Below, one piece after another: positions 33,668 to 41,640 of a stretch of DNA of 64,000 bases; the first letter of the stretch is position 1, and each line of letters opens with the position of its first letter. The notes beneath the pieces are model-generated. The model was not told where the DNA came from and did no database searches. It worked only from the letters and a program-made list of their open reading frames with translations. This DNA comes from Bacteroidota bacterium. GTDB lineage: Bacteria; Bacteroidota; Bacteroidia; Chitinophagales; Chitinophagaceae. Location of the stretch: assembly GCA_018266775.1 (NCBI GenBank), contig JAFDZS010000008.1, positions 124,001 through 188,000 on the forward strand, read 5' to 3'. A program made the translations under genes and the position numbers.

Positions 33668-34156
33668 TTATAATCCTGTTACAGTACTTCTCCTTTCCAA
33701 TAATAAAGTATCTCTCCATACACTATTCATTTTTCCAATCCGTTCCCGTCTTCCCACCAATCTGAAACCACACTCTTCATGCAGCTTAACACTCACTGTA
33801 TTTTCGGGGAAGATGCCCGCATGCAATGTCCAGAAATTATTTTTTTCACTTTCATTTATCAGGGCCTGCAATAATAATTTTCCCACTCCTTTGCCTCTTG
33901 CTGCTGCTGCTACATACACACTCACTTCCGCCACACCTGCATATACGGGCCGGCTGCTTATGGGCGCTAATGCCGCCCAGCCCAATATTTCGTTCTCATC
34001 AACCGCCAGCAACCTGCAGGTTTTAACATGGCCGTTATCCCATGCTTTCCATTCCGGGGCTTCAGTTTGAAAAGTGGCATTGCCCGTGGCAATACCTTCT
34101 TCATAAATTTTTTTTACCGATGGCCAGTGTTCCGGCTGCATGGTTTGTATCTGCAC
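33668..34156 (-). CDS. GNAT acetyltransferase, ArsN1/PAT-like
   Basis: This 162-residue protein is of the phosphinothricin acetyltransferase (PAT) type. The GTG at 34156 is preferred because the family's first strand (QIQTMQPEHWP) follows it; an ATG at 34141 would cut that strand. Marks are IYEEGIATGNATFQTEAPEW, the acetyl-CoA loop AAARGKGVGKLLLQAL and LHEECGFRLVGRRERIGKM. In ars operons this branch is known as ArsN1, which acetylates arsinothricin. Location between arsN2 and arsC supports that reading; sequence alone cannot separate it from phosphinothricin or methionine-sulfone acetylation. Confidence 0.8.
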   Translation of the reverse strand: MQIQTMQPEHWPSVKKIYEEGIATGNATFQTEAPEWKAWDNGHVKTCRLLAVDENEILGWAALAPISSRPVYAGVAEVSVYVAAAARGKGVGKLLLQALINESEKNNFWTLHAGIFPENTVSVKLHEECGFRLVGRRERIGKMNSVWRDTLLLERRSTVTGL

Positions 34157-34193
34157 AGGCTTACTTTTTAATCGTTTGATTAAAGGTAAAATA

Positions 34194-34646
34194 TTACAGG
34201 CGTTTCTTCATTACCACTGCAGATGATGGACACAATGAAGAAAACTCTGCAGTTGCTTTAATCGCTGTGGGTGCTTCCTCTCTCGTTATTACACAATAGC
34301 CCTGGCGGTCAAAAAAATCCTTTGCTGTTGTTGTGAGCAGGTACATACAGTTGATGCCGCTTTCCTTTGCATATTGCTCCAGTGTTTCATTCAAAAATTT
34401 TCCATACCCTTTTCCCTGCTGTTCCTGATTTACACTTACGCTGCGCAGTAATGCACAATCTTCAAATATTTCAAGGCCGGCGGTGCCAATAACAGTTTCA
34501 CCATCCAGCAGCAGGTACAGTAATTTATCGTCATCAATATCAGCTACCGGCAGCTGATGCTGCTGTAAAAGCTGTATAGCCTGTTCACGTTCTTCTGTAG
34601 TCAATGCAATTTTTAATTGCATTGCCGATGGTATGCCTGTATTCAT
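34194..34646 (-). CDS. arsN2: ArsN2 family arsenic-resistance N-acetyltransferase
   Basis: This is a GNAT protein of about 150 residues. The ATG at 34646 or the ATG at 34622 is the likely start; the open frame upstream overlaps arsM and is not family-like. The acetyl-CoA loop is VNQEQQGKGYGKFL. The ArsN2 hallmark is the C-terminal block LTTTAKDFFDRQGY followed by FSSLCPSSAVVMKK. ArsN2 genes are common in ars operons, but the substrate is unknown. Here it lies between arsM and the ArsN1-like gene, so two distinct acetyltransferases share one operon. Confidence 0.88.
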   Translation of the reverse strand: MNTGIPSAMQLKIALTTEEREQAIQLLQQHQLPVADIDDDKLLYLLLDGETVIGTAGLEIFEDCALLRSVSVNQEQQGKGYGKFLNETLEQYAKESGINCMYLLTTTAKDFFDRQGYCVITREEAPTAIKATAEFSSLCPSSAVVMKKRL

Positions 34647-34674
34647 TATTGTTGTTTGTTGATGAGCAAATACT

Positions 34675-35532
34675 TTAGCAGCAACCGCTTCCGGGTTCGC
34701 AGCAATTTCTTGCATCTTTAGCAGGTTTTTCTGCATATACAGTGATGCTGGTAATTTTTACTTTCCCGTTTTTATAGGTTTGTATTTCTTCGGGGGAAAG
34801 ATAGTTAGCCAGTATATTATCCGGTATAATGATCGGTTTATCTTTTTGAATGGTGATGTTTGTAAAACCTGCCTGTTCAATGATTTCAAGATACACCTGT
34901 TTTTGAATAGCGCCACTCACACAACCCGCATACAACTCTGCCACTTCTTTCCACTTCGCCGGTAATTCACCTTCCAGTACAATATCAGAAATGGAAAAAT
35001 GCCCACCGGGTTTTAATACACGGAAAATTTCGCTGATTACTTTGTACTTGTTGGGCACCAGGTTCAGCACGCAGTTACTTACAATTACGTTGGCATAGTT
35101 ACTCGTCACCGGCATATCATCAATATCACCCAGCCTGAATTCCACATTATTCAAACCTAATTTTTCTGCATTAGCTCTTGCTTTGTTGATCATGGCTTCA
35201 GTAAAATCAATGCCCACCACTTTACCGGTTTCGCCGGTGATGCGGCGTGCAATAAAGGCATCGTTTCCTGCACCACTGCCCAGGTCAATCACAATATCTC
35301 CGGGTTTTATTTTAGCGTGTTCCGTGGGCAGGCCACAACCTAAACCCAGGTCGGCATCAGGATTATAGCCCGCCAGTTTGGTGTAATCATCGGCCATAAT
35401 ATTATACACATCATCTCCGCAGCAGGAGGATGTGGCACCGCAACAGGATGTGGCATTTTGCGCTTGGCTTTGTGCTGCAATAGCAGCGTATTTTTCTTTT
35501 ACCAGTTCTTTCAGCTGTGAATCGTTGTTCAT
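34675..35532 (-). CDS. arsM: Arsenite S-adenosylmethionine methyltransferase
   Basis: The ATG at 35532 gives 285 residues. The SAM-binding motif is VIDLGSGAGNDAFIARR. Arsenite-binding cysteines typical of ArsM are in LGLGCGLP, VSNCVLNL and AELYAGCVSGA. Extra Cys doublets occur at both ends: CCGATSSCCG near residue 25 and CCEPGSGCC at the C-terminus, which may help collect As(III). ArsM makes mono-, di- and trimethyl arsenic; the last is volatile. It is 44 bases after arsR. In the absence of a pump gene it is the main As(III) sink of this operon. Confidence 0.94.
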   Translation of the reverse strand: MNNDSQLKELVKEKYAAIAAQSQAQNATSCCGATSSCCGDDVYNIMADDYTKLAGYNPDADLGLGCGLPTEHAKIKPGDIVIDLGSGAGNDAFIARRITGETGKVVGIDFTEAMINKARANAEKLGLNNVEFRLGDIDDMPVTSNYANVIVSNCVLNLVPNKYKVISEIFRVLKPGGHFSISDIVLEGELPAKWKEVAELYAGCVSGAIQKQVYLEIIEQAGFTNITIQKDKPIIIPDNILANYLSPEEIQTYKNGKVKITSITVYAEKPAKDARNCCEPGSGCC

Positions 35533-35576
35533 AATAATATTTTTTAGCGTGAGTAAATAATTATTGATATCCCCTG

Positions 35577-35912
35577 TCAGCAACAGGATTTTTCATTTTT
35601 TAATTTCAGGTTGGTAAATAAGGTGTTGAATTCTGCATTAAATTTTTGAAACGCTTTCCAGTTGATGCAGTAACAACTTTTGGGGCCGTCTACTGTACCA
35701 TCTATTAAACCCGCAAGCTTCAACTCTTTCAAATGCTGCGATACAGTGGATTGCGCCAGTGGCAATACATCCACAATTTCCCCGCAAATACATTCATTAC
35801 GCTGTGCCAATACTTTTAAAATGGCAATGCGGGCCGGGTGCGACAATGCTTTGGCAAATGCCGCCAAATCCTGTTCTTTTTGCGTAAACTCTTCTTTTTT
35901 ATGAATGGCCAT
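35577..35912 (-). CDS. arsR: ArsR/SmtB family repressor
   Basis: This 111-residue winged-helix protein has [16 protein letters not shown] and the DNA-recognition helix [18 protein letters not shown]. Cysteines at 41 and 43 (ECICGE), 80 and 82 (SCYC) and 110-111 could form the As(III) site; the 41/43 pair is in the helix before the recognition helix, as in other arsenic-sensing ArsRs. It heads the ars operon. Two 16-bp inverted repeats lie in its upstream region, one next to its start codon and one on its promoter, so it probably represses itself and the operon until arsenite binds. Confidence 0.94.
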   Translation of the reverse strand: MAIHKKEEFTQKEQDLAAFAKALSHPARIAILKVLAQRNECICGEIVDVLPLAQSTVSQHLKELKLAGLIDGTVDGPKSCYCINWKAFQKFNAEFNTLFTNLKLKNEKSCC

Positions 35913-35913
35913 T

Positions 35914-35929
35914 ATCGTATTTTTACGAT
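35914..35929. promoter_or_regulatory. ArsR operator O1 (candidate)
   Basis: A perfect inverted repeat ATCGTA-TTTT-TACGAT sits two bases upstream of the arsR start codon. The same sequence, with one change, recurs 47 bases further upstream with the same 4-base centre, which supports a protein-binding site. Confidence 0.7.
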
Positions 35930-35976
35930 TAATTTTTGTTTTAAAAAAGGCAGGTGTGCTGCCAATGTTATTTTAT

Positions 35977-35992
35977 ATCGCAAATATACGAT
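35977..35992. promoter_or_regulatory. ArsR operator O2 (candidate)
   Basis: ATCGCA-AATA-TACGAT is an inverted repeat with 5 of 6 arm bases paired and the same size and spacing as O1. It covers the -7 box of the ars promoter, so a bound repressor would block RNA polymerase. Confidence 0.7.
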
Positions 35993-36013
35993 AGAAGAAT
36001 TTGAACCACCAAA
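35981..36013 (-). promoter_or_regulatory. Promoter of the ars operon
   Basis: On the minus strand TTTG (36013-36010), a 21-base spacer and TATATTTG (35988-35981) match the Bacteroidota sigma-A consensus fully. The start of transcription is predicted near 35975. The -7 box lies within operator O2. Confidence 0.75.
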
Positions 36014-36022
36014 TTTATTTTA

Positions 36023-36054
36023 CAATAAAATCAGCCGGTGTGTAAACCGGCTGA
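36023..36054 (-). terminator. Intrinsic terminator downstream of the AIM24 gene
   Basis: A perfect 9-bp stem TCAGCCGGT/ACCGGCTGA (36031-36039 with 36046-36054) is followed by TTTTATT on the minus strand. It separates the AIM24 transcript from the ars promoter. Confidence 0.78.
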
Positions 36055-36067
36055 CAAGTTGATGAAA

Positions 36068-36172
36068 TTGTTCGGGGCGCTGCAAGCGACCCCGCCCTTA
36101 GAAATCAATTACCGGCGGCCACACGGGGAGTAAATGGTCAGGCCGCTGAAAGCGTCCCGACCATTTACTCCC
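36068..36172. repeat. REP-like paired hairpins
   Basis: Two related stem-loops lie between the AIM24 stop and its terminator. The larger one (36126-36172) has perfect 14-bp arms GGGAGTAAATGGTC/GACCATTTACTCCC around an inner stem with core CGCTGAAAGCG. The second (about 36076-36095) has core CGCTGCAAGCG flanked by GGGG and CCCC. No T-tract follows, so they are not ordinary terminators. The right arm of the larger overlaps the AIM24 stop codon. Confidence 0.6.
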
Positions 36173-36953
36173 TGCCATCCAGCAAATTACCCAGCCCACC
36201 TAAAATGCTTCCTTCTTCTTTGCGGTGATATGCATATTGCTGCAACCTGCCTGCCAGCCTGCTGATGGGTAAACTTTGCAGCCACACTTTACCCGGCCCG
36301 GTAAGTTTGGCAAAGAACAAACCTTCGCCGCCAAACATCCAGTTCTTAATGCCCCTTACCATTTCAATATCAAAATCAACAGAGGGTGTATAAGCAACAA
36401 TACAACCAGTATCTACTTTCAACATTTCACCAGGCTGCAACTCTCTTTCAATGATATAGCCACCGGCATGTGCAAAGGCAAATCCATCTCCTTCCAGTTT
36501 TTCCATAATAAAACCTTCTCCGCCAAAAATACCAGTGCCCAAACGCCGTTGAAATTCTATACCAATGCTTACGCCTTTTGCGGCGCAGAGAAAGGCATCT
36601 TTCTGTGCAATTACTTTACCGCCCAGTTTACCTAAATCAAATGCAATGATTTTTCCTGTGTAGGGCGCCGCAAAACTTACCCGCTTTTTTCCCTGGCCCA
36701 CATTGGTAAATGCTGTCATAAATAAACTTTCACCCACCAGTAAACGTTTACCGGCGCTGAACAATTTACCCAGCAAACTATTGTCCTGCTGCTGGCTGCC
36801 ATCGCCAAATAAAGTTTGCATTTCAATGCCATTGTCCATCATCATAAATGCGCCGCTTTCTGCTACGGCGGTTTCATCAGGGTCCAGTTCAATTTCCACA
36901 AACTGGAGTTCTTCTCCATAAATTCTGTAATCAATTTCGTGTGCTGTTGTCAT
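36165..36953 (-). CDS. AIM24/TIGR00266 family protein
   Basis: This is a 262-residue protein. It has the beta-rich AIM24 fold with an N-terminal FVEIELDPDETAVAESGAFM and repeated Gly-rich turns such as GGEGFIMEKLEGDGFAFAHAGG and SILGGLGNLLDG. Family members are widespread; the mitochondrial relative affects inner-membrane organisation, but the bacterial role is unknown. There is no signal peptide. It forms a single-gene unit, with REP-like hairpins and a terminator after it. The divergent neighbour is a glucose dehydrogenase-like SDR. Confidence 0.88.
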   Translation of the reverse strand: MTTAHEIDYRIYGEELQFVEIELDPDETAVAESGAFMMMDNGIEMQTLFGDGSQQQDNSLLGKLFSAGKRLLVGESLFMTAFTNVGQGKKRVSFAAPYTGKIIAFDLGKLGGKVIAQKDAFLCAAKGVSIGIEFQRRLGTGIFGGEGFIMEKLEGDGFAFAHAGGYIIERELQPGEMLKVDTGCIVAYTPSVDFDIEMVRGIKNWMFGGEGLFFAKLTGPGKVWLQSLPISRLAGRLQQYAYHRKEEGSILGGLGNLLDGRE

Positions 36954-37146
36954 GGTTACTTTTTTGTGCCCTGTTGCTTTTGGTGTGCAATTTTAAAGGG
37001 CGGTTAAACAATATGGTTCATAAAGGTAGCCCAAATCGTTTCCTGTTTTTTACCATTAATCATAATGTATCATTAACGGTTGTTTTACAAAAAACCCGTT
37101 TCTTTTTTTCATATTTGTATTAACTCATACTTTTAAAATATACACC

Positions 37147-37917
37147 ATGGGAAAATTTTCAGGTAAAACGGCGTTAATTACCGGCAGCGGCCGTGGCATT
37201 GGCCGTGCTATTGCAGTAAAGTTTGCACAGGAAGGTGCGAATGTTATTGTGAATGATCTGCACGATGATGACAACGCTAAAGAAACCATCAACCAGGTTA
37301 CTGCCACCGGTGCCAAAGGCGTTTTTTTGCAGGCAGATATCAGCAAAGTGGAAAATGTTCAGGCATTGATGAACCAGGCTGTCCAGGCTTTTGGACAAGT
37401 GGATATACTGATCAATAATGCCGGTGTTGAAATTCATGCACCATTTTGGGAAGTTACTGAACAACAGTACGATATTGTAATGAACGTAAACACAAAAGGC
37501 ATGTTTTTTTTAACGCAGGCTTTTGTGAACCATCTGCGTAATACTAACCGGCCCGGTGTAATTGTAAACAACAGCAGTGTGCATGAAGAATTGCCTTTCC
37601 CCAATTTTACTGCGTATTGCGCCAGCAAAGGCGCTATGCAAATGATCATGCGTAACCTGGCGGTTGAACTGGCACCACTGAATATACGCGTGAATAACGT
37701 AGCACCCGGCGCCATCAGAACACCCATCAATGCAGATCTGCTGAGTAAACCTGAACTGCTGGGGCCTTTACAAAACAATATTTCGCTGCATCGTTTAGGC
37801 GAGCCCGAAGATGTTGCGAATGTGATGGCCTTCCTTGCAAGTGATGATGCGAAATATGTTACCGGCAGCACCTATTATGTTGATGGTGGCCTTGCTTATC
37901 ATTATACTGAGCAATAA
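37147..37917 (+). CDS. SDR oxidoreductase, glucose 1-dehydrogenase-like
   Basis: This 256-residue classical SDR has the cofactor motif TGSGRGIGRAIA, followed by NNAGVE. The catalytic Ser is in NNSSVHEELPFPNF and the Tyr/Lys in AYCASKG. The block SSVHE...P...F..Y.ASKG, and later PGAIRTPINADLLS, closely follow the Bacillus glucose 1-dehydrogenases. It would oxidise glucose to gluconolactone with NAD(P)+. It is five bases upstream of a small membrane protein gene and just before a GH63 glucosidase that could release glucose, which supports the substrate guess. Confidence 0.85.
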   Translation: MGKFSGKTALITGSGRGIGRAIAVKFAQEGANVIVNDLHDDDNAKETINQVTATGAKGVFLQADISKVENVQALMNQAVQAFGQVDILINNAGVEIHAPFWEVTEQQYDIVMNVNTKGMFFLTQAFVNHLRNTNRPGVIVNNSSVHEELPFPNFTAYCASKGAMQMIMRNLAVELAPLNIRVNNVAPGAIRTPINADLLSKPELLGPLQNNISLHRLGEPEDVANVMAFLASDDAKYVTGSTYYVDGGLAYHYTEQ

Positions 37918-37922
37918 TTGTT

Positions 37923-38225
37923 ATGGCAGAAAGAGAACATAAATCACCACATATTTTAAACGCCTCATCTAACCTGCTGGGCATTTGTTTTGTGGTGCTG
38001 ACTTCTTTGCGTGTGCTGAATATTTCTCAAAAATCTTTGATTGATGAATTCACCACTGCTGCCATTATATTATTTATGGCCAGTTGTATACTTTCCTTTC
38101 TTTCTATCAGGGGCAGTATTAAAAATGAGAGCAGGCTGGAAAAATTTGCAGACTACTTTTTTCTTACCGGTATATCTTTATTATTCATCACCACCATTTT
38201 ATTTTCTTTGAACATTATACATTAA
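37923..38225 (+). CDS. Small three-helix membrane protein
   Basis: This is a 100-residue protein of unknown function with three hydrophobic segments: LLGICFVVLTSLRVLN, TAAIILFMASCILSFLSI and FLTGISLLFITTILFSLNII. There is no signal peptide cleavage site, so it is an inner-membrane protein. It is tightly placed: five bases after the SDR stop and seven bases before the GH63 start. That spacing suggests co-translation with both and makes it a real gene rather than chance. Confidence 0.75.
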   Translation: MAEREHKSPHILNASSNLLGICFVVLTSLRVLNISQKSLIDEFTTAAIILFMASCILSFLSIRGSIKNESRLEKFADYFFLTGISLLFITTILFSLNIIH

Positions 38226-38232
38226 CCATACT

Positions 38233-40815
38233 ATGAATGCGGAACAGCAAAGGCTGAATGACTATCAAACGGGCAAAAAAAACTGGATGCGGTGGGGCAG
38301 TTACCTCAGTGAAAGGCAGTGGGGCACCGTTCGTGAAGATTACAGCGCCGGTGGTGACGCATGGAATTATTTTCCGCATCACCAGGCCATCAGCAGGGTG
38401 TACCGCTGGGGCGAAGATGGCATTGCGGGCATCAGCGATGAAAATCAATTTTTATGTTTTGCCATTACTGTTTGGAATGGTAAAGACCCGATTTTGAAAG
38501 AACGCTTATTTGGTTTAACCAATGGAGAAGGCAATCATGGAGAAGATGTGAAGGAGTTGTATTATTACCTGGATAATACCCCATCGCACAGTTACATGAA
38601 ATACCTGTATAAATATCCGCAGCAGGAATTTCCTTATACTGATTTATTGAATGTAAACCGCAGCAGGAATAAAACTGAACCTGAATATGAGTTGCTGGAT
38701 ACCGGAGTTTTTAATGATAACCGTTATTTTGATATTAGTACTGAATACGCTAAAGCAGAAGCTGATGATATGCTCATCCGTATCACCATCAGCAACAGGG
38801 CAGATGAAGCTGCAACATTGCACCTGCTGCCCACGTTATGGTTTCGCAATACGTGGAAGTTTGGGTTAACCAAAGAAAAAGTGAATATGCAATTGCACCA
38901 TGATACCTGTATTGTTACCCAACATGAAAATCTGCCTCCTTACTTTCTATATTTTCAGCAGGCCGATAAAGTGTTGTTCACTGAAAATAAAAACAATAAA
39001 TCCCTGCTGTGGAATGTAAACGATAAACAACCCTGCCGTAAAGATGCTTTTCACAAAGCTTTACTGTTAAATGATTTCAGGGCACTTGATGAAAAAAAGT
39101 CCGGCACTAAGGCGGCGCCAATGTATTTTGTAAATCTTGAAGCGGGGGAAAGCAAAATTATTTATCTTCGATTATCCGTTAATGATATACAAGAGCCTTT
39201 TGATGCATTTTTTGATGATTGTTTTACGCAAAGAAAAAATGAGGCTGATATTTTTTATAAAGATTTACAAAAACCCGGCGAAAGCGATGCCCATGCAGCG
39301 GTACGCAGGCAGGCGCTTGCGGGCATGTTATGGAGCAAACAATTTTATTATTATGATGTAAACACCTGGCTGCAGGGAGACGCACACCAGCCAGCACCAC
39401 CTGCAGAACGGTGGCAGGGGCGCAATAATAACTGGCAACATGTTAAAGCTGCAGACATCATCAGCATGCCTGATAAATGGGAATATCCCTGGTTTGCTGC
39501 GTGGGATCTTGCCTTTCATTCCATTGCTATTGCAGAAGTGGATATTGCATTTGCAAAAAAACAATTGCTGTTATTATTCGGCAGTAACTATTCATCCCCT
39601 GATGGACAGTTGCCCGCTTATGAATGGAATTTCAGTGATGTAAATCCGCCGGTGCAGGCACTCGCTGCATTGGAAATTTGCCGCATAGAAAAGGAGCAAA
39701 CCGGTAAAGCTGATCTTACGTTCCTGCAAACCATTTATCCGCTGCTGCTTAAAAATTATAACTGGTGGCTGGCCCGTGAAGATGACAATCATAATAATGT
39801 TTTTGAAGGCGGATTTTTAGGTTTGGATAATATCAGTGTGTTCGACCGCAGCCATAATTTACCTGAAGGTGGTAGATTAGACCAGGCTGATGGCACTGCC
39901 TGGATGGCTTCTTTTAGTTTATGCATGCTGGAAATTGCCTTGCAACTCTGCAACGGCGGCAATGCTTATGAAGATGATTGCATCAGTTATTTCAATCATT
40001 TTGTACAGATATCAAACTCCTTACAACAAATTGCACAATGCTGGGCCGATGACAATACCATCGATGATGGATTTTTTTATGATGTATTACAACTGCAGGA
40101 TGGCAGAAGCATCCCCGTAAAATTGCGTTCTATTGCCGGTATTATTCCTTTACTGGCTACCACTTGCCTCAATAAAGAATTATTAAATAATGCCCCGCGT
40201 CTAAAAACATTACTGCACAGCTTTGATAACACCACAAACAAGTATCAAATTGTTGATACGGCGGTTGATGAATCACAAACATTATTATCCTTATTAACGC
40301 CGGCCCAGTTGCAGGCATTACTGCCAGTGTTGTTCAGTGAAGATGAAATGTTATCACCAGGTGGCATTCGCTCCATCAGTAAAGTATATGAAAATGGTTT
40401 TGTACTGGATATTGATGGTGTGGATTATGGTTTAAAATATATGCCTGGCGAAAGCGATAACGGCATGTATGGCGGTAACAGTAACTGGCGTGGTCCGGTG
40501 TGGATGCCGCTGAATTACCTCATCATTCGTGCTTTAAGGAAATACGCTGCGTTTTACCAACAGCAAATCACTTTTAACTTTTCAGGAGACCTTATTACAC
40601 TGGGTGAAGCAGCCAGTGAATTATCCATGCGCCTGCTGCACATGTTTTTGCCTGATGATGCCGGAAGCCGGCCTGTTCACGGCAATTACGATATTTATCA
40701 AACGGAGCATTTTGAAGACCTGATTTTATTTTACGAACATTTTCATGCCGAAACAGCGCATGGTATTGGTGCTTCTCACCAAACCGGCTGGACGGGACTT
40801 GCTGCTGCTTTATAA
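38233..40815 (+). CDS. GH63-type glucosidase
   Basis: This is an 860-residue protein without a signal peptide, so it is cytosolic. Family marks in order are ERQWGTVREDYSAGGDAWNYF near the N-terminus, WEYPWFAAWDLAFHSIAIAE (~410-430), PAYEWNFSDVNPPVQALAA (~460), and GNSNWRGPVWMPLNYLIIRAL near 755. These are the conserved parts of the (alpha/alpha)6 barrel, with the catalytic acid probably in the WDLAFH or DVNPPV block. Bacterial GH63 enzymes hydrolyse alpha-glucosyl units of small glycosides such as mannosylglycerate- or glucosylglycerate-like compounds. It is in one unit with a glucose dehydrogenase-like SDR and a DUF481 protein. Confidence 0.87.
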   Translation: MNAEQQRLNDYQTGKKNWMRWGSYLSERQWGTVREDYSAGGDAWNYFPHHQAISRVYRWGEDGIAGISDENQFLCFAITVWNGKDPILKERLFGLTNGEGNHGEDVKELYYYLDNTPSHSYMKYLYKYPQQEFPYTDLLNVNRSRNKTEPEYELLDTGVFNDNRYFDISTEYAKAEADDMLIRITISNRADEAATLHLLPTLWFRNTWKFGLTKEKVNMQLHHDTCIVTQHENLPPYFLYFQQADKVLFTENKNNKSLLWNVNDKQPCRKDAFHKALLLNDFRALDEKKSGTKAAPMYFVNLEAGESKIIYLRLSVNDIQEPFDAFFDDCFTQRKNEADIFYKDLQKPGESDAHAAVRRQALAGMLWSKQFYYYDVNTWLQGDAHQPAPPAERWQGRNNNWQHVKAADIISMPDKWEYPWFAAWDLAFHSIAIAEVDIAFAKKQLLLLFGSNYSSPDGQLPAYEWNFSDVNPPVQALAALEICRIEKEQTGKADLTFLQTIYPLLLKNYNWWLAREDDNHNNVFEGGFLGLDNISVFDRSHNLPEGGRLDQADGTAWMASFSLCMLEIALQLCNGGNAYEDDCISYFNHFVQISNSLQQIAQCWADDNTIDDGFFYDVLQLQDGRSIPVKLRSIAGIIPLLATTCLNKELLNNAPRLKTLLHSFDNTTNKYQIVDTAVDESQTLLSLLTPAQLQALLPVLFSEDEMLSPGGIRSISKVYENGFVLDIDGVDYGLKYMPGESDNGMYGGNSNWRGPVWMPLNYLIIRALRKYAAFYQQQITFNFSGDLITLGEAASELSMRLLHMFLPDDAGSRPVHGNYDIYQTEHFEDLILFYEHFHAETAHGIGASHQTGWTGLAAAL

Positions 40816-40842
40816 CTACATTTGTAACTACAATCTCCCATA

Positions 40843-41640
40843 GTGAAAAAACTGCTATTGCTTTTTACCTTTTTCATTTTGTGTGCAGCATATAGCCATG
40901 CACAAATATTAACCATTGATCAAACCGATACTTCAGATTATAAACATAAAACCGTTACACAAGGAGAACTTTCCATTGCGCTGGAAGGTGATAAGCAGCA
41001 AAAACTGTTGCTCGATGCCACCAATACATTCAATTATCAGCTGCAGAACTATAAAAATTTATTGATCTTTTCTTCCAGTTACCGCTTTACGTATAATGGT
41101 GGCCAGGATTTTTTAAATGCAGGGCATTTACACCTGCGCTGGCGGCATGACTATAAAAATACCTGGCAGCCTGAAAGCTTTGTGCAGTACCAATGGGATG
41201 GTGCCCGCGGAATGGTGCGCCGTTTTTTAGCCGGAGAGAATGTACGTTACGGCGTGTGGCATAAACATGAATGGGAATTAAGTGCAGCAAGCGGATTGAT
41301 GTATGAAACTGAAACCTGGAATTTTACTGCGGTTGATTCTGCATTAAAACCAATTATACAAAATCAACAGGTCACTGAATTATTAAAATCGAACAACTAT
41401 GTAAAAATTGAAGGCAAACTCTCTCCCAATACCATTTTCTCTTTTATCAATTTTTATCAAACGCCATTCAATGATTTATTTCGTGCCTTCCGCCTGGCAT
41501 CCAGCATCAGGTTTGAAGTGGGGGCAGGTAAACACTTTGATTTTACCATGGCATTTTCCAGTTTATACGATTCGAAACCTGTGGTGCCCATCACTAAATT
41601 TTATTACAGTTTCTCCAATGGCATTGCCTATAAATTTTAG
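40843..41640 (+). CDS. DUF481-type outer-membrane protein
   Basis: This 265-residue protein starts at a GTG (40843) and has a signal peptide (LLLLFTFFILCAAYSHAQ). The body is a run of amphipathic strands, such as KNLLIFSSSYRFTYN, HLHLRWRHDYKN and FVQYQWDGARGMVRRFLAGE, ending in YSFSNGIAYKF with a terminal Phe. That is the sign of an outer-membrane barrel and fits DUF481. Function is unknown. TACATTTG at 40817-40824 is a candidate -7 box, so it may have its own promoter. Its last four bases overlap the convergent aquaporin gene. Confidence 0.8.
   Translation: MKKLLLLFTFFILCAAYSHAQILTIDQTDTSDYKHKTVTQGELSIALEGDKQQKLLLDATNTFNYQLQNYKNLLIFSSSYRFTYNGGQDFLNAGHLHLRWRHDYKNTWQPESFVQYQWDGARGMVRRFLAGENVRYGVWHKHEWELSAASGLMYETETWNFTAVDSALKPIIQNQQVTELLKSNNYVKIEGKLSPNTIFSFINFYQTPFNDLFRAFRLASSIRFEVGAGKHFDFTMAFSSLYDSKPVVPITKFYYSFSNGIAYKF

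Noticed and set aside
34647-34736. N-terminal extension of ArsN2 overlapping arsM
   Set aside because: The added 30 residues are not part of the GNAT fold and lie mostly in the arsM coding end.
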